Source of the DNA: Calamus simplicifolius
Lineage: Eukaryota > Streptophyta > Magnoliopsida > Arecales > Arecaceae
Direction of reading: 5' to 3'
Length of the DNA: 64,000 nucleotides
NCBI GenBank assembly: GCA_900491605.1
Contig: UESW01005084.1
Span: 147,335 to 211,334, forward strand
Positions 10,256 to 20,714 of the stretch are shown piece by piece. Both the position numbers and the translations under genes were made by a program. The first letter of the stretch is position 1. The number at the start of each line of letters is the position of its first letter. A model generated the notes under the pieces. The model saw only the letters and a program-made list of their open reading frames with translations. It was not told where the DNA came from and searched no databases.

Positions 10256-11922
10256 GGCACTATACCTCCCCAAGATCTTCATCGGAGAAGGTGAGTTCAT
10301 CAACTCGAGCTTTCTTCGACGGTCTCTCCTCCTCGCCTAGCCAAGAAGATGGGGATCCAGCTGCCGTTATCACATTGATATTGCCAATAACGGGAGGATT
10401 TGGTGGCGGGAGTTGGCGAGGTTCAGGTTGGCGATTCTCTTCATTATTCGATTCAGGGGGGCCCCTAAACCGATTCAATCTACCTCGCCGATTAGCTGTT
10501 CAATCTCATTCTTGAGCTGCCAACAATCCTCGGTGTCGTGCTCGTAGTCTCGGTGGAAGCGGCAGTACTTGGTTGGGTCCCTCCGGGCTCCGTTGCCTCG
10601 AGAGGAGGGGGCCGAGGAAGTTGACGCTCAATCTCCATCAGAATCTGAGCTCTTGGCGCGGTGAGGGGAGTATAGCGGTCAAACCTTTGGGCCGAACTCC
10701 GAGTTTGGTCTCGAGATGGCGGTGGAGGAGCTCTGTGGTGGCGAGGCGGGCTAATGCGATGGTGGGCTCGCTGCCTGTCCAGCCCTTTGCCTCTTTCTTC
10801 TTCATCTGTTCGGCCCAAACCGACCTCCTCGATTCTTCTACCCTAGCGTATTTGTCCGCAGGGACATCATGTCCGACAGGCTCTTTGGGTAGTTAACCTC
10901 TAGAGCTAGGTAGAAGTCTCCCTCCTTGGACACTCCTCCGGCCAAGGTGGACATGGCCACCTCGTGATTGAGATGGTCAACTTCTAGGAGAGCCGTGTTA
11001 AAGCGGCCGAGATAACTCTTCAACGATTCCCCCTCTCTCTGCTTAACCTTGGAAAGGGAATCAGATCTCCGCCAGTGATGGCGGCTGCTGACGAACTGGC
11101 TGATGAAGGGGTGACTCAGCTCGTCAAATGAATCAATGGAACCTGGTTTCTAGTTGTTGAACCAGGTTCAAGCAAATCCCCTCAGAGTGGAGGGGAAGGC
11201 ACAACAAAGGACCGCATCTGACGCTCCATGGAACATCATGATGGACCTGAAGCTACTGAGGTGATCATCGGGATCAGTGGATCCGTGGTACGGCTTAATG
11301 GCGGGAGCTTAATATGAGGGGTAATCACTTCCCTCATGATCCCCTCGGAGAAGGGGATGCCCTGGTCCACCCTCGGCTGGGATGGAGGAGCTTGTTTGGC
11401 GGCGTCTAACTCCCGACGCCATTCTCACCGTATCTCCTACATCTGTTGTCTGATCCCTTCATCTAGAGTGGTATGAGGGATCGGGCGAGGAGAGGATGGC
11501 AGCGGTGTCGAATCTTGGGAAGACACCGGGGAGGGGGAGTGGACTAGCCTGGATCTGAGCGGGCTTTTCCCTCCAACTCGATGCAGCACCGACTTCGCCT
11601 TTGCAGGCTGGCGACCACGATCCACCGCTTCAGGCGGATCGGAAGAAGAGATCACAGGCAGGGCAGGGGCAACGACCTCTTCGTGAGGCTGAGAAGCAGG
11701 AGCAACAGGGCCAGGAATTGCCTGGAATCCCTGGACCAACTGGGTCAATGCTTGGATTTGCTGAACCAGAGTAGCGAACTGGTCCAGGGTTACCGCCGTC
11801 GCTGGTGGTGAAGGAGTTTCAGCTGGTGGTGGTAGCGGTGGTGCCGCCTCGCTAATCGGATCAAGCCTTTGAGAAGCAGCCTGATCTTGAGCCTCAGAGG
11901 TGGCTCTCTTCCGATTGGCCAT
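10230..11922 (-). pseudogene. Tat gag polyprotein, frameshifted
   Basis: The first ATG after the PBS (11922, minus strand) opens MANRKRATSEAQDQAAS with a Pro/Ala-rich, glutamine-containing N-terminus (EAAPPLPPPAETPSPPATA, then FATLVQQIQALTQLVQGF). The capsid-like part is recognisable as SYLGRFNTALLEVDHLNHEV and SKEGDFYLALEVNYPKSLSD near 10850-11020. A zinc-knuckle-like motif (YCRFHRDYEHDTEDCWQL) lies near 10510-10570. The gag protein would form the particle and bind the RNA. Several frameshifts separate these blocks, so no full-length product is possible. Confidence 0.75.
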
Positions 11923-11990
11923 TAGAGGATGTTGCTTCCTCTGGTTCTTGAGTCTCGTCTCCTAGATTACAAGTTTATGGGACTTGAGGC

Positions 11991-12007
11991 CCTTCCTCTA
12001 GCGCCAA
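11991..12007 (-). other. Primer binding site of the Tat element
   Basis: Directly inside the right LTR the minus strand reads TTGGCGCTAGAGGAAGG. TGGCGC-type sites are usual in Tat/Athila-group gypsy elements. It fixes the element's direction as minus. Confidence 0.7.
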
Positions 12008-12341
12008 TCTATTGCTGCAAAAATCCGTTCTCCGACTCGGGTGCGCTCCTGGCTCCTGATCCGGACGCCGATTTCGTCGCCTCGGAGTAGAACCTGCAAG
12101 ACAGTCCACGCACAGAGGGTGGTGTGGGGGTTGCCCTCTGTGGAGGACCCTCCGACGCCCAAGTCAGTGGAGATTCACAATAAGCAGATGTGAGGAGAAG
12201 ACTCTCACAGAGGAGTTCCCCTGTTGGCGGGTGTTCTCTATCGAGAGCTCCAAGCTCAGGGGGAGCTTCAATAGAGTGTCCCCGAACCGTATATGAAAAA
12301 TGTGCCTAGAAAAGACATAACTGAGAGGCTTGAAGGTGGTG

Positions 12342-12351
12342 ATATTTATAG
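12342..12351 (-). promoter_or_regulatory. LTR TATA box
   Basis: The minus strand reads CTATAAATATC in the 5' LTR. The same site occurs in the left LTR near 2432-2442 (CTATAAATATT). It is the likely start of genomic RNA synthesis. Confidence 0.55.
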
Positions 12352-12608
12352 GCGATCACCTAATGCCTTGGGCGTGCTCTGGATGAGGTCCGAAAACTGT
12401 TAGGATTCGAATCGAGTTCGTTGTGATACCAATGGGATCCGTATCTTGTCTGTTAAAGGATCGATGGTCGAGAGGCTATCCGGCGCTTTAAGATTCAGCG
12501 ATCGTATAGGCTATAGGCCGCTTCCGGTAGCACATGTATGATTGCCTATGTGGATCCTTATTTGGTTTTCATGGTTCCGCATAGGTATGGATATCACTCG
12601 GGCAGGCC

Positions 12609-12735
12609 GGATAGCTCGGCTAACGAGGCATAGAGATTGCTCGAGCTGGGGCTGAGAGATAAGGATAGCTCGACTAGCGATGCATAAAGATCATTCGGGC
12701 TGAGGCCGAGAGATAAGGATAGCTCGGCCTACCGA
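12609..12735. repeat. 54-bp tandem repeat inside the right LTR
   Basis: GGATAGC starts at 12609, 12663 and 12717, giving two full units against three in the other LTR. Confidence 0.9.
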
Positions 12736-12922
12736 GGAAGGCTCGGCCAGGTTGGCCGCGGTATGAAGATAGCTCAGGTTATTTGGGTGACCCGACTTTG
12801 CCAAAGGTGATTTGGCTTTGTCGCTTGAATGCCAGTTGGCTAGCAGGGTGTCCCAATAGCATCTGACCCAATTATCGATATGGGCAGTCAATAATGCAAT
12901 GATGATTTTACCCCTCAACACA

Positions 12923-13676
12923 TTTAAACACCGTAAATTAGAATTGTAAACCACTTGAAGGTTACAGCAAATTTGTAAGAACTGCAGACCAAAGAACTGC
13001 AAATCACTTGGCAAATCCCCAAGAAACACCTACAAATGTACAAGCCATGCTGCAAGACAGACCACGAGCTCTCTCCCCTTCTCTTTCGCACCATGTCTAT
13101 ACGACTTTCTTTTAAATCGCTACATATTTAATTCCTCCAGGAACTTTTTAAGTCATTAACAATATAAAGTTAAATTCCTCCGAATCACTTGGGGATTGCT
13201 GCAAACCAATGAGTACAAGCAGTTTTATTAGATTTGCTGGAAATATCAATTCCTCCAAGAACTCAACAACAGCAACAAAAACAATCATTGTGATGAATTA
13301 ACTGAAAACTTGATGAGCTTGCCAACATATTACAAACAATTGCATTCCTTCATAATAAATTCTTAAAGCTACCTAAAGGTTGTCAATGCAGTGTGTTATT
13401 TATTAGCAGTTTCTTTTTCCTTTTTCTTTTTGTGTGATGCACATGACAATCAGTTAGAAAAATAGTCTTTAACACCTGCACAATTAGAACGGTGGCTCTA
13501 ATATGGTTTTTTTTTTGGGGTTATCGCAGGTAAACTAATCTTAATGGGAATATAAATAGGCAGATTCAGGTTAAGTTACAATGGATAAGGTTTACAACAT
13601 GATGTTTTCATAATAACTTATATTCAAAAAGTCCAAACACCAGCACAAATGTGAGAAACAGGGGAAGAGGTGGAGT
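12923..13676. other. Flank of the Tat element, no gene seen
   Basis: AT-rich sequence with no recognised motif. It may be the 3' untranslated region and downstream flank of the minus-strand gene ending at 13677. Confidence 0.4.
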
Positions 13677-15460
13677 TCAAACAACTGCAGACTCATCATG
13701 CTGCCCCAACTTTATTACGATATCGTAAACTTTGTCCACTTTGACAGGGTCGGCCTTGAATAGGCCATGAGCATCCGATTTCTTTACAATAGTACCCTTA
13801 AATATCTCCACCAACTTCTCCTGCATTTTAAGATAGTGACTAGACAGCAATCTATTCTGACAGCATAGACGTTGTTCCTGTGAGCAGAATAATTTAATGT
13901 CAGTAAAACATTTGACACCAATTTTTAGTAGTACTTGGAAGAAAAAATGAAATTGGTATTGGAAAGGGAAACAATATCAGATAGGAATGAGGCAATAATG
14001 TCAAAATTGATTGTCCTAAGCTATTTCATAGTAGAAACTATGTTAAAACTACATAATCACCAGCACACATAATATCCTGAATTAAACCAATCTTNTTTCC
14101 TCCATCACAATTCCTCCATGTCATCGCAGATCAAATCAAAGATTAGAAATCAAAGCTTAGAATGAAGATTGATAATTATAAATTAATGATGAAAAAATGA
14201 TGAAACCTTTAACTTTGGCAAAATCATGAACTACATTTTATTCATCAGCAAAAGGACATAATAAATTAACCTTTATAGTTCCTGGTGATTAGCTAGGATA
14301 GAAAAAGATACCATTATTACCCCACTATCAAATATTAAAAATTTCTATCAAAAAAATAAAAAAAAATCACACCACTACAATTCAATTCCTAGGAAGTGCA
14401 GCATGGCGACAAAAAGAACCAAAAGATAGCCCAAACGCAATAACAAGAAGAAATGAAATTCACCACACATTGCAGTAAAGCATGCTTCAAAGTATGACAA
14501 GTACCACAACCAAAATGACCAAGGGACAGTAATAAATTTTAAACAACTACTGAGAAAAAAAATCAAAAGAAAAATGTTTAAAATATAATAACTACAATAT
14601 GAAGCACCAAGGGATAGTACCCGATATAGCCCGATATAAGCACATTTGCAACATACCAAAATCATCCACTTTCTTCACTAATATCAAAATCGCAACAATA
14701 ATCCAAATATTAACAATGAAGTAGGAAGAAACAACTATTAATAATAAAATCAATGATGTAAGCTAGTGGTACCCGTTCACTTCAGCCAAAGCCACCTAAA
14801 CAGACTTCCTTGTACGATAACATAAAGAGAAAATAATTTACACCTATAAAATAAAGAATGACTTAAGCTAGTACATACTTTCAGATGAAATAGCAACTAA
14901 AACAAAATGCATTTAGTGAAAGATGTACGTAAACTTATAAGAAATCTCTTTGTAAAAATCACTTCTAACTCAATTCTACCATCTTGCCTTCACCGATAAA
15001 ATCAAGGTGTTCTAGCGAAGCAAACAAAGATACTAACCCAAAAGAAAAATTTTCAGTGCCCAGAAAGAAGACCAACGGATTATAAATTAATGCTAAAAAT
15101 AGCAATTAGGAACATAAAGGTACAAAAAATATAATTATGATATAAATTAAGGACACCCTCTAATGCAGGAGAAAATAGGAATGCTAGCATTTTAAAATAG
15201 AAAAATACCTTAATTAAAATATAATCATAAATCACACTACATTTCCTTCAAACAATCTTCAATTATCAAATAAAGACTACCTTGAGTAGGATTGTCCCAT
15301 GATGCGCAAGCTCTCTGCAACATCAGAAATAACATAATTAAGAATAAGAGGCTAAAAAAAAACTTAGTATTAACTAATTCTAGAAACAAAGTTGAGGAAC
15401 CCCTTTATGATTAAAAATAAAATCTACTTTCGTCGCCCAAAATGTCTTGATCGCTCCCAT
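13677..15460 (-). CDS. Unidentified minus-strand gene, partial exon model
   Basis: I do not recognise this gene. The clearest part is a terminal exon, 13877 down to 13677. After a good acceptor (TTCTGCTCACAG) it encodes 66 residues and a TGA: LLSSHYLKMQEKLVEIFKG, KKSDAHGLFKADPVKVDKVY, IVIKLGQHDESAVV. The mixed, coding-like composition stands out against AT-rich surroundings. Upstream, an ATG in good context at 15460 gives MGAIKTFWATK up to a GTAGAT donor at 15427. A 34-nt piece (15314-15281) between TTGCAG and GTAGTC encodes RACASWDNPTQ, faintly like the start of plant Myb/SANT-like DNA-binding domains. The phase of that piece does not fit the last exon directly, so middle exons are missing from the model or these pieces are unrelated. 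An undetermined base (N) lies at 14095 in the presumed intron. Confidence 0.3.
14090..14675. repeat. Direct repeat copy A (~585 bp)
   Basis: Starts at TTTCCTCCATCACAATTCC and ends near AAAATCATCCACTTTCT. It is closely similar to 15642-16208, about 1.55 kb away in the same orientation. No coding content; AT-rich with A-runs. Confidence 0.85.
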
Positions 15461-15641
15461 GGTCAAACTAATGACACAAAACCACCAAGTGTTAACCAAC
15501 ATAAATGGAACGAATGAGATTTTAGAACATAGAGAGAACTAAAATACAAAAGAGAAACTCAATGTTGCATATCAGTCACAAATCCACCCATCATCCTGGT
15601 ATCCATATCATTTTTCATATGAAAAAGCCTCCATGAAAAAT

Positions 15642-16208
15642 CTTTCCTCCATCACAATTCCTCCATGTCATCGCAGATCAAATCAAAGATTAGAAATCAA
15701 AGCTTAGAATAAAGATTGATAATTATAAATTAATGTTAAAAAATGATGAAACCTTCAACTTATGCAAAATCATGAACTGCATTTTGTTCATCAAGCAACA
15801 GGACATAAAAATTAACCTTTATAGTTCCTAAGATTAAGCTAGCATAGAAAAAGATATCATCATCACCCCACTATCAAAGATTAGAAACCCCTATCAAAAA
15901 AATTAAAAAAAAATCAAACCACTACAAACCAATTCTTTCGAAGTACAGCATAGCGACAAGAACCGAAAGATAGCCCAAACACAATAACAAGAAGAAATGA
16001 GTTTACCACACATTGCAGTATAGCATGTTTCAAAATATGGCAAGTTCCACAACCAAAGGGACCACGGGATACTAATAAATTTTAAACTACTGAGAAAAGA
16101 AAATCAAAAATATAAATGTTTATGAGATAATAACAACAATATGAAGCACTAGGGGATAGTATCCAATATAAGCACATTTGCAACATACCAAAATCATCCA
16201 CTTTCTCT
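15642..16208. repeat. Direct repeat copy B (~567 bp)
   Basis: Second copy of the 14090-14675 sequence, differing by scattered substitutions and small indels. It ends at the edge of the plant mobile domain pseudogene, with the same CCACTTTCT word as copy A. The ~970 bp between the copies are AT-rich and hold the two small candidate exons. Confidence 0.85.
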
Positions 16209-17633
16209 ACTAGCTCGCTTAGGGAATAGTGGTGCATGGAGGATCATCTGTATCCTGCCGGATGATAGGGTTTTATGACATCCATGCACTTCAGGCATCC
16301 ACTAAAGAATGCAATATCTAGGAATGGACGATCCTTCCGAATATGACGATGGGGATCCCAAACTACCTGCAACAGATAAATCCTAATCAGTTTGATAATA
16401 TATGGCAAATCATAGAAATATACAATGCATGGTCTAAGGTACATACCTCATCAGTCCTCAAAACGTTCAATGACTAGCATAGAATCACTAAATGGTCCAT
16501 CGTGGTACATGATGGACTGCCGAGAATCCATCGGTGCATGCAGGGCCTAGCATCAGTATAATTTAGGGTGGGTAAGGAGTGAGAAATGGAAAATGCTCAT
16601 AAATTCATGCTTGGAGCAGCATCATATATCCACTAATCTGCCTAACGGATGTCCTAGACACAATCCCCAACTATCGATATAAATGAGCCAAGGCACCAGC
16701 ATCCTAGGCATATGTGCTCACCCTATCCAGATCCCGAAGTAGAGAAAGATAAGCTATAGGCACTCACGTTCTACTTTTATCAACAAAGAGTGTGCACCAT
16801 AATAAAAATAGCAAATACTCTCGCGCTTCACACTCTATCCTATGGTGGCTATCTCTATCGGATACAACATGAAAATGACTCTTCAGCCACTCTAACATCA
16901 CAGACTGACCGCGTACTGATAGCACCTCCTGACGTGTATCAACTTGTAACACACCCAACAGTTCTACTAGTAGGTCCTCAGCATTCCGATCACTCATCCT
17001 ATCACATGACAGTGACACTGAGGCACCTATGACACTGAGGCACCTATGGCGGCAACGTCATCTAACGTGATCGTCATCTCGCCAAAGGAAGATTCCGATT
17101 TTTGTCTCGAGCTGCCATCTCTCTACGAAGCTCGAGGCAAGAATCTTATTGGCAAACCGATAAGAGCAGTGTACTAGTTCAACTAGGCCCGACTGCTGAG
17201 CTAATGCTATGAACCTCCTATTCGATTGCCCCAATGCCCACCACTGCCACTCACCTACCTTGGTAGCATGGTTCATGCACTTCAGTGGAGCCCGTTCCTA
17301 TGAAATATAAATGGATAACATGAATAAATTATATAACAGCATCGTAATAATGCATTAAAGAAAATACACTAGAATAACAAACAAATAATACCCATTGCCT
17401 CTAGATGAAGGCTGCTATATGCGTCCTGAAACTACTAAGGACGGACTCATCCTTTCGACCGTCTGGACAAGGCCCATCTGCTTCATCATCAACATCCATA
17501 GCTGGGATGTCCTCATCTACTGTCTCAGCTGGAGGTGATGGTGCAACAGAAACCTCTAGTGCAACATGAGCCTTTGGCTCAGTATGCGCACGACGTCTCC
17601 TAGCTGACGCTGTGGGTCATAAGGGACCAGCAT
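16200..17633 (-). pseudogene. Plant mobile domain (MAIN-like) protein pseudogene
   Basis: There are three exons on the minus strand. Exon 1 (17633-17392) runs from MDAGPL to DESVLSSFRTHIAAFI. Exon 2 (17297-16447) carries the plant mobile domain: KCMNHATKVGEWQWWALGQS, SGLVELVHCSYRFANKILAS, MSDRNAEDLLVELLGV, RGQSVMLEWLKSHF, YLLFLLWCTLFVDKS, AYLSLLRDLDRVSTYA. Exon 3 (16366-16200) has VVWDPHRHIRKDRP and FLDIAFFSGCLKCMDVI. Introns are GT-AG (16446-16367 is 80 bp). MAIN-like proteins are nuclear proteins linked to genome stability and silencing, and the domain also occurs in transposons. The copy is dead: Trp codons in YAWGAG-, QAWIYEHF- and FIWRQ-like motifs are stops, PAGYR is followed by a stop, and the frame breaks near 17058. 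There, a 17-bp tandem duplication (GACACTGAGGCACCTAT) lies at 17022-17049. Confidence 0.8.
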
Positions 17634-17853
17634 CCATATCTGAAATATGGCATTAATCAGCATTAATACGCAAGGTTAAAATATGAATAAATTAAAAAAT
17701 ATCCAAATTTTTCTCGAAAAACTAAACTATACCGATTTATAATCAATTTAAAAATTTTACTAAATAAGATTTTTTTAACTACTTATATAAAAGTACTTAT
17801 ATAATAAATTAAATTTTTTTAAAAAAAAATTAAATCATAACTTCCTGGTTCTC
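17634..17853. other. AT-rich spacer upstream of the plant mobile domain pseudogene
   Basis: Long A/T runs and no coding similarity; it would be the promoter side of the pseudogene. Confidence 0.4.
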
Positions 17854-18095
17854 TATTCAGCCCTGATGGGCCGAACAGAGATAATCTGTTCAGACCATTA
17901 GGCTGAACAGATTGATCCCTGTTCAGCCTTGATGGGCCGAACAGACTGTTCTCTGTTCAGCCCACCAAACAGATTGATCCCTCTTCGGCCCTGATGGGCC
18001 GAACAGACTGTTCTATGTTCGGCCCTGATGGGCCAAACAGAGATCGCTCTTTTCAACTTATGATCTCTGTTCGGTCTAATGGACTGAACAGAGAC
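17854..18095. repeat. Array of about seven palindromic ~32-bp units
   Basis: Units such as TTCGGCCCTGATGGGCCGAA and CTGTTCAGACC-ATTA-GGCTGAACAG repeat at roughly 17856, 17887, 17919, 17951, 17983, 18015 and 18067. Each is an inverted repeat with a 4-nt loop of the TGAT or ATTA kind, joined by CAGAttgatcCCTG- or CAGActgttcT-like spacers. One unit is shortened (CAGCCCACCAAACAGA). Some arm substitutions are matched on both sides (CTGTTCAG...CTGAACAG against TTCGGCC...GGCCGAA). Confidence 0.9.
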
Positions 18096-18330
18096 TCGAC
18101 TCATGCCTTTGGCTCGGCCCAGGCCTTTGCCAGAGGAGGGCGAAGGGGAAGAAAGGGACCGGAGGGGAGAAAGGGGAGGGGGCAGAGCCAAGGGAGGCGG
18201 AGGTGATGGGTTTAAGAAACTCATGATCGCTGGTTGCTGCCGATGCCGTGGACGCCGCTCGGTGCCGGGGAAAGGAAAACAAATCCTAAAAGAACGATGC
18301 ACTGTTTTCGCTCCGAAGCGCATTTAAAAA
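18096..18330. other. GC-rich segment, coding status unclear
   Basis: Abrupt GC- and purine-rich block (GGAGGGCGAAGGGGAAGAAA). On the minus strand it reads a Pro/Ser-rich string (SPPPPLALPPPLSPLRS) that runs into the palindrome array. It could be a first exon or leader. No family was recognised. Confidence 0.25.
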
Positions 18331-19796
18331 GCCCTCACGAATTTATTACAGCACGGGTGGAAAGTTTGGCAGGGCTCTTTAGTCAAACCGTTGACCGCAA
18401 AATATTGACAGTAATATTTTAAAAAGTTAATTTAAAAAAAAATTATTTACTATGAAGCGATTACAATTTCATATTATTTAAAAAGGTATTTTTTTTAAAA
18501 GTATTTTTTGAATAAAAATATTATAATATCATTATATGTATTATAAATAGTACTGTAAGAAAATATGATAATATTCTAATATAACACAGTTTATTATATT
18601 AAACTATATAATATATTATTTACTATTACTCATATATGACTATATTATAGTAATATTTTATACTATAATATATCAAACTATAATAATATATTTCATACAA
18701 TTATAATAATTATATTATAATATATTTTATAAAATAATATATAATAAATATATATTATAGTCATATCATATTGTTATCATATTATAACATTAAATGTGGT
18801 TGTTCATCTATTTCCAAAAATAGCTTTTGAAATAGAACATTAAATAACTTTTACATTATTTTAAAATAAATTTTAGAATTTTTATTAAATATTTAAAAAA
18901 TAGTAAAAAATACTTTTTAAAATATATATATATTTTTAGGTCATCCAAAGCTCTACCAAATGGAGCCTTAACCCTATTTAAATTAAAAGAGCTTTCGAAC
19001 AGCTCAAAAACTTTTAGGGTGATAAAGGGTTTCAATATTTCTAAAATATTTAGTGAAAAATTTAAAGTATTTTAAGGGATATATTTTTTGCATAATACTT
19101 TCTTAAAAGTATTTATCAAAATGGATACTTTTCAAATATATTACCAAATTGGGGAACTTTTTGCCACCTCAATGGACATGTTAGTAAGCTAGTAATGGAG
19201 TGTGGTGATAGTGTGAAATCTTTAGATGAACTTACGTTTTTATCGATAGAGAAATCATCCATTAAATTGATGTTTTTTTTTTTTTTTTTTGCATATCAAA
19301 GAGAGTTGATAATTGAAACAAATGATTTCATTAAAAGAAAAATATTATCAATTCAACTAACATTCCCCTATTTTTTATTAGTTTGGGACTTTGAGAAATA
19401 ATCAATTCCCTTAAAATCATTAATTGAATTAATAATTTTTATTTATTTTTTAAAAAGTTTCTTTTCCATGTCTCCGTCTAATTTTTCTCAAAGTGCGAGT
19501 TCCAAAGTAGTTGTGTCATGCCAGCCTCAAGCTAACGATGTAGTGCCATGCCACAAATGACAATGCTATGGCACAGCATGGTCGACCTCAAACGAAGTAA
19601 CTGTATTGCGCTGACCTTGGACTAATTGTGTGGTCATGTCATGCCATGCCATGGTGCTATGCTGACACTAAAGCAGTTGTGCCATGCTGTCTTAAGTTAG
19701 TCATGCAGGTGTGCCATGCCATGTATAAATATGTTGTGCCAATCCTTGGCCCATGTTCATAGCTTTCGTTGTCTCAATATTAGAGCTTCCGTTTTA
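18331..19796. other. AT-rich intergenic sequence
   Basis: Up to about 19150 it is strongly AT-rich, with TATAAT-type words. From 19515 to 19740 the word GTGCCATGCCATG and variants recur. The same words return at 20580-20650 on the other side of the MITE. No gene seen. Confidence 0.5.
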
Positions 19797-20255
19797 GGCT
19801 TTGTTTGGATTTTTTTGGAGAAAAAAGAAGAGGAAAGTAAAAAGAAGAGAGGAATGAAAGAAGAAGAAAGGGAAATGAATTTTTTTTTTATTGTTTGGAA
19901 AGTATGGAAGGAAAAAGAAAGGTAATATTAATTATCTTGTTTGTATAGAGAGGAAAGAAAAGAACAGAAAGAGTTATGTAACAATTATATCCTCCAAAAT
20001 AAAGAATGAATTGTGAAAAATGAAAGGATGAAGAATAGAAAATAAAGAATATTTTGATCTTTCATAAAAATATAACTTAAGCATTTTTTTCTTCCCAACT
20101 ACCTTCCGATTTGGGATTAACAAATTTAAAAGAAAATCGGTTACTCATATTTCCTTCCCCTCTTTCTTTTGCCTTCATCTCAAACAAAGTAACTTATAAT
20201 TTTTCTCCGTCTTTTTCTTTTCCTTCCCTCAATTCCCTTCCATCCAAATAGTCCC
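19797..20255. mobile_element. Tourist-like (PIF/Harbinger) MITE
   Basis: A 459-bp stretch starts GGCTTTGTTTGGA and ends TCCAAATAGTCCC, an imperfect terminal inverted repeat. It is flanked by TTA on both sides (19794-19796 and 20256-20258), the target-site duplication of PIF/Harbinger MITEs. The interior is A/G-rich at the left and T/C-rich at the right, so the arms are broadly complementary. No coding capacity. Confidence 0.65.
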
Positions 20256-20714
20256 TTATTGTTGGCTTAAGCAAGTTCTCTCCATTTAAGCAAAGGATAG
20301 AAGAGAGCAAACAATATGGTAATAATGTCAACTTTTCTAGAAATAAATGATATTATCATATTACTAATTTATTGCTTTGCTCTGTGGGCTTGTGGACCTT
20401 GCGTTTGTTTAGTTTTCATAGGATTTATGATCTTGATTCAGTTTTCAAATCTTTTATTCTTATAGTTTCAGCTGTATCATGAGCTCAAGTGCCTATTATA
20501 TTGCTTTGAAACTATGCTAATCCTGTTTATGTATATGATCCGCTTTTGATATTCTAAAGTTAGCCATTTCAAAATTGCTTGGCCATACCATGTTGGCCTT
20601 AGACTAGTCATGTCATGCCAGCTATGTCGTAGAGTGCCATGCCATGAAGATTACGACACCTATATAGATAGAAAAAATACATAGACTAAATAACAAACGA
20701 TCATTCATAGAGGT
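20256..20714. other. Intergenic flank, no gene seen
   Basis: Continues the sequence interrupted by the MITE, including the CATGCCATG-type words near 20580-20650. The old copia element begins after about 20700. Confidence 0.4.

Larger units (their letters stand above)
2102..12922 (-). mobile_element. Ty3/gypsy LTR retrotransposon, Tat-like, internally deleted, with antisense gene
   Basis: Two LTRs (2102-3075 and 12010-12922) bound an element of about 10.8 kb read on the minus strand. Order in its own direction: 5' LTR (right), PBS at 11991-12007 (TTGGCGCTAGAGGAAGG on the minus strand), gag, aspartic protease, a stub of RT joined to the C-terminus of integrase, two tandem-repeat arrays, a plus-strand (antisense) multi-exon gene, a polypurine tract, and the 3' LTR (left). 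The long spacer with an extra antisense ORF before the 3' LTR is a known trait of the Tat lineage. The RT core, RNase H and integrase core are missing, so it could move only with help in trans. Flanks (GAGTT left, TTTAA right) do not match, so no target-site duplication is visible. Confidence 0.85.
12010..12922 (-). repeat. Tat element 5' LTR (913 bp)
   Basis: Partner of 2102-3075. On the plus strand it starts TATTGCTGC (the first G of TGTTG has become A) and ends CTCAACACA. It shares all landmarks, including AGGATTCGAATCGAGTTCG and the two-fold 54-bp units. Confidence 0.9.

Noticed and set aside
11581..11811. Plus-strand Arg-rich frame opposite Tat gag
   Set aside because: Shadow of the Pro/Gln-rich gag start on the minus strand.
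18340..18965. Possible hAT MITE with GGCTC ends
   Set aside because: GGCTCTTTAG at the left and GGAGCC at the right are too weak a match, and no target duplication was found.
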